Made by a program: the position numbers and the translations under genes
NCBI RefSeq assembly: GCF_022539665.2
Contig: NC_081339.1
Span: forward strand, 2,070,017 to 2,134,016
From: Daphnia carinata
Taxonomy: Eukaryota; Arthropoda; Branchiopoda; Diplostraca; Daphniidae
Reading direction: 5' to 3'
Length of the DNA stretch: 64,000 nucleotides
In this document: one piece after another, positions 51,361 to 61,839 of the stretch
Position numbering within the stretch: the stretch's first letter is position 1
How the letters are laid out: each line of letters opens with the position of its first letter
Notes under the pieces: generated by a model
Database searches by the model: none
Seen by the model: the letters and a program-made list of their open reading frames with translations, nothing else
What the model was told of the DNA's origin: nothing

Positions 51361-51715
51361 CTCGAAATTGAATGCTGATTCCGAGAAAATTGCTATTTTT
51401 TTCATTAAGTTAATCGTTTTTGAAATACACTGAATATTTGACGCAATGCTAGCACGCCAGTACGCCACAGCGCTAGCGCGATGCACCAGAAAGTCGGACT
51501 TATTTGTTAGTCGGGCTTAAATTTTTTTTCGGCAAAAACTGACATTCACCGGAATTGGTTGAGTATCACACAATACACTCAAAATTGAATGCTGATTCCG
51601 GGCAAATTGCTATTTTTTTCATTAAGTTAATCGTTTTTGAAATACACAGAATATTTGACGTAATGCTAGCGCGCCAGTACGCTACAGCGCTAGCGCGATG
51701 CAGCAGAAATTTTCG
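51361..51715. repeat. Tandem duplicated flank of the repeat nest (left)
   Basis: Two copies of a unit about 140 bp long lie 217 bp apart (landmark AATGCTGATTCCG at 51371 and 51588). Each runs through a segment rich in GCTAGCGCG-like palindromes. Between them lies an AGTCGGGCTTA-type motif. A reverse-complement copy is at about 59,970-60,200, so the units bracket the repeat nest. Confidence 0.75.
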
Positions 51716-51738
51716 GTGAGTGTAAGTAGTGAATTAAC

Positions 51739-51935
51739 TAGAAATCTGACCGGCAGATGGCGAGAGCAGTAAAACAGGAAAAAATTTTTTTTGTTTTTTT
51801 TTTGAGTAAAACGGATTCCCATATGCCATTATGTATGGCAATCCGTTTTACATAAAAAAAAAAAAAAAAAAAACAAAAAAAAAAAAAAAAAAAATAACAC
51901 TTTTTTCTCTTTTTTCTACCCGTAGCCATCTACCA
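51739..51935. mobile_element. Foldback/MITE-like element, left edge of palindrome
   Basis: Starts with CTAGAAA and a CGGCAGATGG box. It then has T-rich sequence, two facing copies of a GGATTGCCAT-like motif (GTAAAACGGATT and its complement) and an A-rich tract, and closes at TACCCGTAGCCATCTACC. Related foldbacks lie at 56,723-56,945 and 59,571-59,757. The left edge is repeated in direct orientation at about 60,236. Confidence 0.6.
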
Positions 51936-52047
51936 GTCGGTTTCGTTATTATAGGCATGTAAGCAATTTGAGTTAATTGTATCCCATTAGCAGTTAATTG
52001 AGTAGCTTGGCTGGAGAAAAACTCGTGGCTGGAGGAACAATTGAAAA

Positions 52048-52620
52048 ATGGATAAGATAATACAACAAAAGGATGGTAAGTATAAAGATTATTATATTGG
52101 TTTTCAATTATTAATTATTGTTTATTAGATCAAATTATGAAGCTGCAGGCCCAATTATTGGAACAACACAAAATATTGGATAACAGCAATGCTAAGGATG
52201 GTAAGGCCTAATACGTAATGATTCTATTTATTTGCTTTTATTCATTTGTGTTTTGTAGCTCAAATTTTGAGTCTACAAGCTCAGCTAGGGGAAAAGAACA
52301 AATTGGAACGGAACAGTTTCCAAACAGTGAAGGAGGTTTTTCCAAACTCAAACCTAACTGAACGTGAGGATGAATTGGCATTAGGCCTAAACTTTTCAAA
52401 TAAGAATTCAAAATAAGTATAGAATTTTAACAAACAATTATTTATTGTTTAGTTATTCAGTCTACCACCTGACAGTGTGTTAAAGTTAAATTCTGTTAGT
52501 GGTGCACTAAAAGAATTGTTAGTAATAAGTCCATGCAGCGAAGGAAGTGAACAATTGTGGGACCGTATTTGGGCTGAAAATGGGTGTGGTACGGAAACCC
52601 AGAAATAGCACAAGTTCAAC
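52048..52620 (+). pseudogene. Degenerate multi-exon coiled-coil gene in the left arm
   Basis: The ATG at 52048 and exons 52048-52075, 52129-52200 and from 52259 join in phase 1 with good GTAAG donors. They encode a Gln/Leu-rich coiled coil (QIMKLQAQLLEQHKILD; QILSLQAQLGEKNKLE). The frame then meets TAA near 52,415, where copy three keeps a longer open version. A further exon near 52,455-52,608 (SGALKELLVISPCSEGSEQL) also ends in a stop. The intron-exon layout survives in all three copies, which implies DNA-level, not retro-, copying. The family is unrecognised. Confidence 0.55.
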
Positions 52621-53499
52621 ATAAAACATGAATTAGGTACTTTTCGGTTTTTTGTCTATCAAAAGAGTATTTTTAATGCTATTATTTTGCATTCACAGAA
52701 TTTTAGTGGGGGATCAAGTCAAGTCTCGAAGTGTAACAGGATGGAAGAGTGAGCCTACAGTTGAAAAACACTGAAAGTGCATTACCATTAAGGTATGAGG
52801 TAAAGTAATAGAGTATGCAAATTGTCTAATGAGAAGTACCATCTTGTGTGAATGAATCCTGTGTAACAACAATCCTTTATAGTTCTGTTATAGCTAGAAG
52901 CCTCAAATAATTCTGCTTCTCTTGCTAAAGAACAACTTGTCCTTTACACTCAGAGTGTTGGTGAAGCTGGGTACTTAAATGGCCCTAAAGATGTTTCACT
53001 TCACTGGCATTGCAGCGATGAACATCATACATGGACTCTTTAGGTATGAAAGGAATTTTCTTGAAAAATTTTTGAATTTATGATGAAGCTTTTCTCCTCC
53101 TTTTTGCCAACCATGTCTAATCTACAAAAAAAAAAATTATCCAATAGGAAAGGATTTTCAGCATACTGGGAACACAACTATCAACAATGCAACATTCTAG
53201 GGGTGTTATTTTATCCTTCAAGAGCCTTATACAATGATTTTCATCTACAATTTGTATGGCCTTTCCCGAGCTTCTGCCAGAAGTTGAATCTATGAGTCAT
53301 GTAAGTCACATGAGCAACAATTGAGATGCTTAATGGTGTTGTTTTTCTTTTCTCAGTGTAGGTTAATAGTAACATTGGATCTGAAAAAATTCTTGGTTGG
53401 GGCAAGACACTGAATAAATTGTAATGATTGGATGGATGACATGATATTTCTATACTTCATTCGGATTCCCGAGACGGTATTTGATATTTAAAAAATTGA

Positions 53500-53870
53500 A
53501 GTGCATATCTGGGCTCCCTTCCTTTCCGTAGCCCCGTTTCCCCTTGACTCGTAATAAGCCCGTAGGGGGTCATGCCCCTACTGTACGGTATATATAAAAA
53601 CAACATATACCGAGGTTTGGAGGGCTCTGGCCGGAAAGGGGACGTGGGGTGCCGCTTCGTCCGATGATGTGTTCACGGAGGGTGACGTGGCTGCCCACAA
53701 ATCCGAACTAAAGGTTAATCGCTCCTGTAAAAATGTTCCAAATCTTCAGCTCTTCTTCCGGCTTCTCTTAGCCAATCACCGGGTAATCTCCCCGGTGGGT
53801 CAACAAGGCAGTGTCTCCCCCTGCCTGGGTTGACGGCAACTTTTGAAAGGGCTATTGTGCCTTTTTAAAG
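53500..53870. ncRNA. GC-rich hairpin-rich block, copy 1 (inverted)
   Basis: Reverse complement of the block at about 54,785-55,165 and also repeated at about 58,000-58,370. See the copy at 54,785 for structure. Whether it is transcribed is unknown. Confidence 0.35.
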
Positions 53871-54086
53871 TTGCAAAAATAATTGTAATGTGCAGAGAAT
53901 TGTCAATAAAATTTTTTTTATAAAATATTTTTTGCAAAATTCGTTCCTTTCATTGTGTGTGTTAGCTTTGTTCACACATTGCATTTATCAATTTTTTTTT
54001 TTTGGCTTTGATTTATTTGTTTTTGTCCCATTTGATGGTAAGGTGACGGGCATTGGCTTATCGTTTATCTGTAAGCATTCTATTAT

Positions 54087-54152
54087 TATCCAGGGATCGA
54101 ACCCTGGATGTTCGGCACACCTCGCCGATGCTCTACCAATGAGCCACGAATC
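54087..54152 (-). repeat. tRNA-like module A
   Basis: On the minus strand it shows a tRNA D arm (GCTCATTGGTAGAGC), a 5-bp anticodon-like stem (TCGGC/GCCGA) and a B-box GGTTCGATCCC. The T arm is imperfect. I read it as a tRNA-derived or SINE-like module, not a functional tRNA. Confidence 0.55.
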
Positions 54153-54282
54153 ATATGATTTTAAGTTGGCTTTTTTTTTCTAGTCACTTGTGGACTTGCA
54201 TTTACACTTAGAATAAAACTGAAATGCAATTCTGCAATATACTCTTCTACATTATTCTACTACATTATTACACATCTACTCA

Positions 54283-54345
54283 GGTTTGAACTCATGGTAA
54301 CAGGTATCGCAGATAAAAGCTCTACCACAGAGCTAAGAACCTTAT
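54283..54345 (-). repeat. tRNA-like module B
   Basis: The minus strand carries a D arm (GCTCTGTGGTAGAGC) and a degenerate B box (GAGTTCAAACCTG). The anticodon arm does not pair well. A diverged copy lies at 57,474-57,537. Confidence 0.45.
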
Positions 54346-54443
54346 GGAAGCAATAGAAAGATAAACATATAGTTGTGAAAGACTGCATAAACATCCTAGA
54401 CGATAACATATGATATGCGATAATAAAAAATTTGAATATATCT

Positions 54444-54507
54444 CGTGGCTCAATGTTAGAGCATCGGCGTTGCACGCTGAATGTCTGGGGATCGGTTCCC
54501 ATACGAG
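54444..54507 (+). repeat. tRNA-like module C
   Basis: Plus-strand cloverleaf-like sequence: acceptor-like ends CTCGT/ACGAG, a D arm GCTCAATGTTAGAGC and an anticodon stem TCGGC/GCTGA with loop GTTGCAC. The T region is weak (GATCGGTTCCC). A diverged copy lies on the opposite strand at 57,306-57,371. Confidence 0.5.
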
Positions 54508-54595
54508 TAAAACAAAATACAATATTACTGCATAAAATATCCAGATTGTTCCTTGAATCTAAGTTGAAGAATTCAAAGAGTGTAATAAATAATAC

Positions 54596-56762
54596 TTACA
54601 GATAAACGATAAACCAATGGAAACAATGCTTACCATCAAAGGTGACAGAAACAATAAAGGTGAATTAAGCAAGCTAAATATAAAAAGTGTAACGTGTGAA
54701 TACAGACAATGAAAGGAACGAATTTTGCAAAAAATATTTTATAAAAAAAATTTTATTGACAATTCTCTGCACATTACAATTATTTTTGCAACTTTAAAAA
54801 GGCACAATAGCCCTTTCAAAAGTTGCCGTCAACCCAGGCAGGGGGAGACACTGCCTTGTTGACCCACCGGGGAGATTACCCGGTGATTGGCTAAGAGAAG
54901 CCGGAAGAAGAGCTGAAGATTTGGAACATTTTTACAGGAGCGATTAACCTTTAGTTCGGATTTGTGGGCAGCCACGTCACCCTCCGTGAACACATCATCG
55001 GACGAAGCGGCACCCCACGTCCCCTTTCCGGCCAGAGCCCTCCAAACCTCGGTATATGTTGTTTTTATATATACCGTACAGTAGGGGCATGACCCCCTAC
55101 GGGCTTATTACGAGTCAAGGGGAAACGGGGCTACGGAAAGGAAGGGAGCCCAGATATGCACTTCAATTTTTTAAATATCAAATACCGTCTCGGGAATCCG
55201 AATGAAGTATAGAAATATCATGTCATCCATCCAATCATTACAATTTATTCAGTGTCTTGCCCCAACCAAGAATTTTTTCAGATCCAATGTTACTATTAAC
55301 CTACACTGAGAAAAGAAAAACAACACCATTAAGCATCTCAATTGTTGCTCATGTGACTTACATGACTCATAGATTCAACTTCTGGCAGAAGCTCGGGAAA
55401 GGCCATACAAATTGTAGATGAAAATCATTGTATAAGGCTCTTGAAGGATAAAATAACACCCCTAGAATGTTGCATTGTTGATAGTTGTGTTCCCAGTATG
55501 CTGAAAATCCTTTCCTATTGGATAATTTTTTTTTTGTAGATTAGACATGGTTGGCAAAAAGGAGGAGAAAAGCTTCATCATAAATTCAAAAATTTTTCAA
55601 GAAAATTCCTTTCATACCTAAAGAGTCCATGTATGATGTTCATCGCTGCAATGCCAGTGAAGTGAAACATCTTTAGGGCCATTTAAGTACCCAGCTTCAC
55701 CAACACTCTGAGTGTAAAGGACAAGTTGTTCTTTAGCAAGAGAAGCAGAATTATTTGAGGCTTCTAGCTATAACAGAACTATAAAGGATTGTTGTTACAC
55801 AGGATTCATTCACACAAGATGGTACTTCTCATTAGACAATTTGCATACTCTATTACTTTACCTCATACCTTAATGGTAATGCACTTTCAGTGTTTTTCAA
55901 CTGTAGGCTCACTCTTCCATCCTGTTACACTTCGAGACTTGACTTGATCCCCCACTAAAATTCTGTGAATGCAAAATAATAGCATTAAAAATACTCTTTT
56001 GATAGACAAAAAACCGAAAAGTACCTAATTCATGTTTTATGTTGAACTTGTGCTATTTCTGGGTTTCCGTACCACACCCATTTTCAGCCCAAATACGGTC
56101 CCACAATTGTTCACTTCCTTCGCTGCATGGACTTATTACTAACAATTCTTTTAGTGCACCACTAACAGAATTTAACTTTAACACACTGTCAGGTGGTAGA
56201 CTGAATAACTAAACAATAAATAATTGTTTGTTAAAATTCTATACTTATTTTGAATTCTTATTTGAAAAGTTTAGGCCTAATGCCAATTCATCCTCACGTT
56301 CAGTTAGGTTTGAGTTTGGAAAAACCTCCTTCACTGTTTGGAAACTGTTCCGTTCCAATTTGTTCTTTTCCCCTAGCTGAGCTTGTAGACTCAAAATTTG
56401 AGCTACAAAACACAAATGAATAAAAGCAAATAAATAAAATCATTACGTATTAGGCCTTACCATCCTTAGCATTGCTGTTATCCAATATTTTGTGTTGTTC
56501 CAATAATTGGGCCTGCAGCTTCATAATTTGATCTAATAAACAATAATTAATAATTGAAAACCAATATAATAATCTTTATACTTACCATCCTTTTGTTGTA
56601 TTATCTTATCCATTTTTCAATTGTTCCTCCAGCCACGAGTTTTTCTCCAGCCAAGCTACTCAATTAACTGCTAATGGGATACAATTAACTCAAATTGCTT
56701 ACATGCCTATAATAACGAAACCGACTGGTAGATGGCTACGGGTAGAAAAAAGAGAAAAAAGT
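54596..56762. repeat. Right arm of the 2.2-kb palindrome
   Basis: Reverse complement of 51,895-54,085, separated from it by a spacer of about 510 bp that holds the tRNA-like modules. It carries the same coiled-coil exons on the minus strand and the same structured block. Confidence 0.85.
54785..55165 (+). ncRNA. GC-rich hairpin-rich block, copy 2
   Basis: A run of potential stem-loops: GCAACTTT/AAAGTTGC; GTCAACCCAGGCAG with CTGCCTTGTTGAC (13 bp); CACCGGG/CCCGGTG; CGGTATAT/ATATACCG; GTAGGGG/CCCCTAC. It is far more GC-rich than its surroundings and about 96% identical between copies 2 and 3 by eye, although neighbouring sequence has large deletions. It could be a structured RNA or a UTR or promoter block of the element. 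Confidence 0.4.
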
Positions 56763-56763
56763 G

Positions 56764-56808
<45 letters not shown>

Positions 56809-56945
56809 ATTGCCATAATTATGGCAATCCGTTTTTATGGCAATCTATGGCAATCCGTTTTACACAAAAAAAAAAAATTTCGCCAAAAAAAAAAAGAAAA
56901 ATCACACTTTTTTCTTTTTTTCCGACACGTAGCCATCTACCGCTC
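56723..56945. mobile_element. Foldback/MITE-like element, middle copy
   Basis: The ends are inverted: GTAGATGGCTACGGGTAG at the left and CACGTAGCCATCTAC at the right. Inside are a T run, facing GGATTGCCAT-like motifs with an extra unit, and an A run. It joins the first palindrome to the second, truncated element. Confidence 0.65.
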
Positions 56946-57004
56946 AGACTCGTTATTGCTGGCGTAGGCAATTTCAGTCCATTGGATGCCATTCGCAGTT
57001 AGTT

Positions 57005-57250
57005 CAGTTAGTTCATTGTCAATAAATTTTTTTGTATAAAATATTTTTCGCAAAATTTGTTTCTTTCATTATCTATTTTCGCTATGTTCACACATCACAT
57101 TTATCAACTTTTTTTTTATTCAGTTTGTTTAATTCATCTTTATCGTTTTTGCCACCTTTGATGGTAAGCATTGTCTGCATTGGTTTATCTGTAAGTATTC
57201 AATTATTATATACTACACTCTTTGAATTCTTCAATTTAGATTCAAGGAAC
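57005..57250. repeat. Truncated arm of the second palindromic element
   Basis: Resembles the inner end of the left arm (about 53,900-54,085), including TTCACACAT...ATTTATCAA and GATGGTAAGCATTG. It faces a reverse-complement partner at about 57,770-57,970. Confidence 0.6.
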
Positions 57251-57305
57251 AACGTGTAATACCTAGATATTTTCTGAAGTAACTTTGTCTTTGTATTTTG
57301 TTTTA

Positions 57306-57745
57306 CTCGTATGGGAACCGATCCCCAGACATTCAGCGTTCAACGCCGATGCTCTAACATTGAGCCACGAGATTTATCAAAACGTTTTATTATCGCATAT
57401 CAAATGTTATCGTCTAGGATGTTTATGCAGTCTTTTACAACCATATGTTTATCTTTCTAATATTGTCATTAGGTCCATAGCTCTGTGGTAGAGCGTTTAG
57501 CTGCGATACCTGTTACCCTGATTTCAAACCTCAGTTGAAGTTTAAGAATGAAGCAGAATATATGTATAAAAGAATGTTGATGTATTGCATTTCAGTTTTA
57601 TTCTATTCAGTTCTCTTCTTTACATTAAGTGTAAATACAAGTCCGCAAGTGACTAGAAAAAAGCCAACGAAACATCACATGATTCATAGCTCATTGGTAG
57701 AGCATCGGCGCGGCATGCCGAACATCCAGGGTTCGATTCTCTAAT
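57306..57745. repeat. Second tRNA-like cluster (C', B', A')
   Basis: Diverged copies of modules C (minus, 57,306-57,371), B (plus, 57,474-57,537) and A (plus, 57,681-57,745), in reversed order relative to 54,087-54,507. A' keeps GCTCATTGGTAGAGC and GGGTTCGATTC. Confidence 0.55.
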
Positions 57746-57999
57746 AATTAAAAAATGAAGTCTAATCAACGGATAAACGATTATCTAATGGAAACAAGGC
57801 TTACCATTATTGATGGCACAAAGCTTACCATCAAAAGTGTCAAAAACAATAAAGGCGAATCGAGCAAGCTGACTAGAAAAAAAAGCTGATAAATGTAACT
57901 TGTGAATACAGCGAAAACAGACAATGAAATTTTTTGAAAAAAAGAATTTATTGACAATCCTCTGCACAAAACAAATATTTTTGCAACTTTAAAAAGGCA

Positions 58000-58370
58000 T
58001 AATAGCCCTTTCAATAGTTGCCATCAACCCAGGCAGGGGGAGACACTGCCTTGTTGACCCACCAGGGAGATTACCCGGTGATTGACTAAGAGAAGCCGGA
58101 AGAAGAGCTGAAGATTTGGAACATTTTTACTGGAGCGATTAACCTTTAATTCGGATTTGTGGGTAACCACGTCGCCCTCCGTGAACACATCATCGGACTA
58201 AGCGGACCCCCACGTCCCCTTTCCGGCCAGAGCCCTCCAAACCTCGGTATATGTTGTTTTTATATATACCGTACAGTAGGGGCATGACCCCCTACGGGCT
58301 TATTATGAGTCAAGGGGAAACGGGGCTACGGAAAGGAAGGGAGCCCAGATATGCACTTCAATTTCTGAAT
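58000..58370 (+). ncRNA. GC-rich hairpin-rich block, copy 3
   Basis: About 14 differences from copy 2 over about 375 bases by eye. The long GTCAAC.../...GTTGAC stem keeps pairing through a G-to-A change, which forms an A-C mismatch or end fray only at its first position. Confidence 0.35.
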
Positions 58371-58731
58371 TTTAAATACCGTTTGGGGAATATGAATTAA
58401 GTGTAGAACTTCCATGTAGTGTATCCAAACGTAAAAATTAATTCATGACCTTGCCCCAAACAAGAAACCTTTTCAGATCAAAATTTATTGTTCATCTATG
58501 AGACAATAAAACACCATTAGCATAAAAACTCTTAATTCACATGTATAGTTCGTACCTTACATGATTTGTGAGTTGATTGCGAGTATATTCTTCTGTCAGA
58601 ACTATAAAGGATTGCTGTTGTAACGGATTCATTAACACAAGGTGGTACTTCTCATTAGACAATTTGCATTACTCTATTACTTTACCTCACACCTTAATGG
58701 TAATGCACTCTGTGTTTTTTCAACTACAGGC

Positions 58732-59454
58732 TCACTCTTCCATCCTGAAACACTTCCAGACTTGACTTGAACCCCCGCTAAAATTCTGTGAATGCAAAAT
58801 AATAGCATTAAAAATACTTTTTCGATAGACAAAAACCAAAAAAGTACCTAATCCATGTTTCATGTTGAACTCGTGCCATTTCTGTGTTTCCATACCACAC
58901 CCATTTTCCGCCCAAATACAGTCCCACAATTCTTCAGTTCCTTCGCTGCATGGACTTATTACTAACAATTCTTTTAGTGCAGCACTAACAGAATTTAAAT
59001 TTAACACACTGTCAGGTGGTGGACTGAATAACTAAACAATAAATAATTGTTTGTTAAAATTCTATACTTATTTGGAATTCTTACTTGAAAAGTTTAGGCA
59101 CCTGACTGTGTTCACCTAATGCCAACTCATCCTCACGTTCAGTTAGGGATGAGTTTTGAAAAACCTCCTTCACTGTTTGGAAACTGTTTTGTTCCAATTT
59201 GTTCTTTTCCCCTAGCTGAGCTTGTAGACTCAAAAATTTGAGCTACAAAACACGAATGAATAAAAGCAAATAAATAGAATCATTACGTATTAGGCCTACC
59301 ATCCTTAGCTTTGTTGTTATCTAATATTTTGTGTTGTTCCAATAACTGGGCCTGCAGCTTCATAATTTGATCTAATAAACAATAATTAATAATTGAAAAC
59401 CAATATAATAATGTTTATACTTACCATTTTTTTGTTTTATTATCTTATCCATTT
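58732..59454 (-). pseudogene. Coiled-coil gene copy in the third arm, better preserved
   Basis: Minus-strand exons continue further than in the first arm. The coiled-coil exon reads through to EHSQVPKLFK before a GTAAG donor. The next exon reads open for about 80 codons (SAALKELLVISPCSEGTEEL; WDCIWAENGCGMETQKWHEF). It may be closest to the ancestral protein. The start lies near 59,454. No family recognised. Confidence 0.5.
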
Positions 59455-59570
59455 TTCAATTGTTCCTCCAGCCACGCGTTGTTCTCCAGCCACGCTACTC
59501 AATTAACTGCTAATGGGATACAATTAACTGAAATTGCTTACATGCCTGTAATAACGAAACCGACTGATAG

Positions 59571-59757
59571 ATGGCTACGGGTAGAAAAAAGAGAAAAAAG
59601 TGCGATTTTTTTTTTTTTTTTTTCCGCCATTTTTTTTTTTTTTTATGTAAAACGGATTGCCATAAAATTTCGCCAAAAAAAAAAATAAATGGAAAAAAAA
59701 AATGGCGGAAAAAAAAAATCGCACTTTTTTCTTTTTTTCCGACACGTAGCCATCTAC
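59571..59757. mobile_element. Foldback/MITE-like element, right copy
   Basis: Inverted ends GTAGATGGCTACGGGTAG and CACGTAGCCATCTAC, followed inward by an inverted AAAAAGTGCGA/TCGCACTTTTT, then T and A runs that pair around CCGCCATTTTT/AAAAATGGCGG. It would fold into one long hairpin. Confidence 0.7.
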
Positions 59758-59969
59758 CGCTCAGACTCGTTATTACTGGCGTAGGCAATTTCAGTCCATT
59801 GGATGCCATTCGCAGTTAGTTCAGTAGCGTGGATGGAGAATAACGCGTGGCTGGAGAAAATAACCCTCATATTCGTGATACCCGCTTAATTCTGCATCAG
59901 TACCATGTATTTAAAGCGAAATCTAAAATTTTACCAAAATTGAAAAAGTGAGAAGGCTATAGCCTTCTT

Positions 59970-60340
59970 CGACTTTCTGCTGTATCGCGCTAACGCTGTA
60001 GCGAACTGGCGCGCTAGCATGCGTTAAATATTCCGTGTATTCCAAAAATAATTAACTTAGTTTTAAAAACAGGAATTTTCCCCGAATCAGCATTCAGTTT
60101 TGAGTATACCCTGTGATAATCAACCAATTCCGATGAATGTCAGATTTTTGGGAAAAAAATTTTAAGCCCGACCGAGAAAAGTCGGGCTTATTTAGTCGGG
60201 CTTATTTTTTCGGTCAGTGTATGTAGAGAAATTAACTAGAAACACTACCGGTAGATGGTGATAGCAGTAAAACAGAAAAAAGGGCAATATTTTTTATTTT
60301 TATTTTTGGTAAAACGGATTGCCATACCCAACATTATTTG
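59970..60340. repeat. Flanking repeat of the nest (right)
   Basis: Reverse complement of the left flank unit (51,361-51,570), including two AGTCGGGCTTA motifs. It is followed by a direct-orientation copy of the 51,727-51,840 segment (AATTAACTAGAAA, CGGTAGATGG, GTAAAACGGATTGCCAT). Confidence 0.7.
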
Positions 60341-60694
60341 TTGCAACTTACTGGTCACAAGGAAAAGAAGAAAAAGATGTTCCACATTTCATGATACTTT
60401 AGGATAAACCAATCATCATGTAATAGTGTAACAATTACTATTATAAAATAGTATAAATTACAACATAGTGTTAACCTTGAAATAACAGAAGTTCCTGAAC
60501 CAATCTTTAAGAAGCTGGAGGACATTATACTTATCCATCAAATGTGAAAACAGCCTTTTGTGATCATAGTATTTGTTAAACAATATTTAGAAAAAAATTG
60601 CTTGAAAATATCACATAGCACAACAATTCAATCTGAAAAATATGGAACAGATTAATGCTTACCGATTTGTTACAGAAGGAAAAAAATAATATCA
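60341..60694. other. Intergenic A/T-rich sequence
   Basis: I see no gene or repeat here beyond general A/T richness. Confidence 0.5.
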
Positions 60695-61010
60695 CTAATT
60701 TGACTTACATCTTTGAATGAATATTATTAGGTATGTAGAACAATCAAGGAATTTAATTTGTACTAATTTTCTTATTATTATTAGATGCCACAGCCATTTT
60801 GTGGTTCCCGCAATACTAGAACAAGCGGCGACGAAGGCGAAAATGAACAATGCGATCGTAAACAAACAAAAAATAGCTAAATAAAGTATCTTCTCCATAT
60901 AAACACTTTCACAATTATTATCTAACTTCTGTGGTTTGATGAATTGCACATTGTAAGGCAAGACTACTTCTATTGGGTGAGAAGAAGTACAAAAACAAAT
61001 CCCTCTTCCT
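60695..61010 (-). other. Possible single-exon fragment of a membrane protein
   Basis: A minus-strand open stretch with a plausible acceptor just before GRGICFCTSSHPIEVVLPYN. It has a strong hydrophobic helix (ILYLAIFCLFTIALFIFAFV) and ends at a stop at 60,695. There is no ATG-initiated start of convincing context and no partner exon. It may be a terminal exon of a gene whose other exons I could not find, or chance. Confidence 0.25.
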
Positions 61011-61027
61011 GTGAATAGCAACTTCAA

Positions 61028-61839
61028 AAAAAATTATTAGAAATGAAATGGAGCGTCAAATAACATTTTTACAAAATCATTTTTATTGAAATGGCAATAA
61101 AAACACAGCAGGTGGTATGCAAATTGTACACTTCACATAGTAACTTGATTCGATTGACAATAAATCGTCTCTAAACTGCGACCTATCTCGGTGGCTCAAG
61201 TGAAGAATGAGTTATGCCGTATTACGATATATAATTCACATCACGATCTCAAACACACATAGTTTCATGGTTTATAAAATCATCCCTAAGGTCACTATAA
61301 TTATAAACAAGTTACTTTTCAGGTGAGATTTACAGTAATTATAGCCAACAATGAACGACAGAACATACATAATCATATCATATTAAACGAAAATAATTAA
61401 GCTTTTATGATTGTTCGTTAGCTGACATGAAGTAGTCTAGTCGAAATGTTTTTCTACGAAATAACAAGAGATCAAAGGGGATTAATTTCGAAGGAATGTC
61501 ACAAACGTGGCTGGTAAAAATGTATGTCTTATATTAGTTAGTCATAATCGCTAGACTTCGACGAATGGATAAACAAACTTCAGAATTAGTAAGGTCTGAA
61601 AACGATTTCGGCAAGTGCAAAGACGATTTCAACTTGAAATCAATTAGTGAGTTTGAAGGCGATAAATGCGTGGATCGTTCTGAACAACTTTTAAAATGAT
61701 CTGCTAGGTAGGATGTTATCAGCTATTTTCTAACTAAATGTTGGCATTTAGAGGTAGCGCAGAGCTTAACTTATAGCTCTATGCCGTATTGCTGCATCAG
61801 GAACAATTGGCTAGAGGGGATATGTTCTGGTAACCAAAA
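61028..61839 (-). other. Probable 3' UTR of the 661-residue gene
   Basis: No gene seen. Minus-strand AATAAA at 61,082-61,087 would end a 3' UTR of about 750 nt; this is a weak inference. Confidence 0.35.

Larger units (their letters stand above)
51895..54085. repeat. Left arm of a 2.2-kb palindrome
   Basis: Nearly identical to the reverse complement of 54,596-56,762. Matched landmarks sum to a constant coordinate (about 108,657-108,681), so there are only small indels. The arm contains a degenerate multi-exon reading frame and a GC-rich structured block at about 53,500-53,870. Confidence 0.85.
57930..59560. repeat. Third arm copy, internally deleted
   Basis: Same orientation as the right arm (54,596-56,762) but shorter: sequence equivalent to part of 55,200-55,900 is missing. 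It retains the structured block (about 58,000-58,370) and the coiled-coil gene. Confidence 0.75.

Noticed and set aside
54820-54850. Superficial likeness of GGCAGGGGGAGA to the U1 snRNA 5' region
   Set aside because: The match is short, the splice-site-pairing 5' end is absent, and the fold differs from U1.
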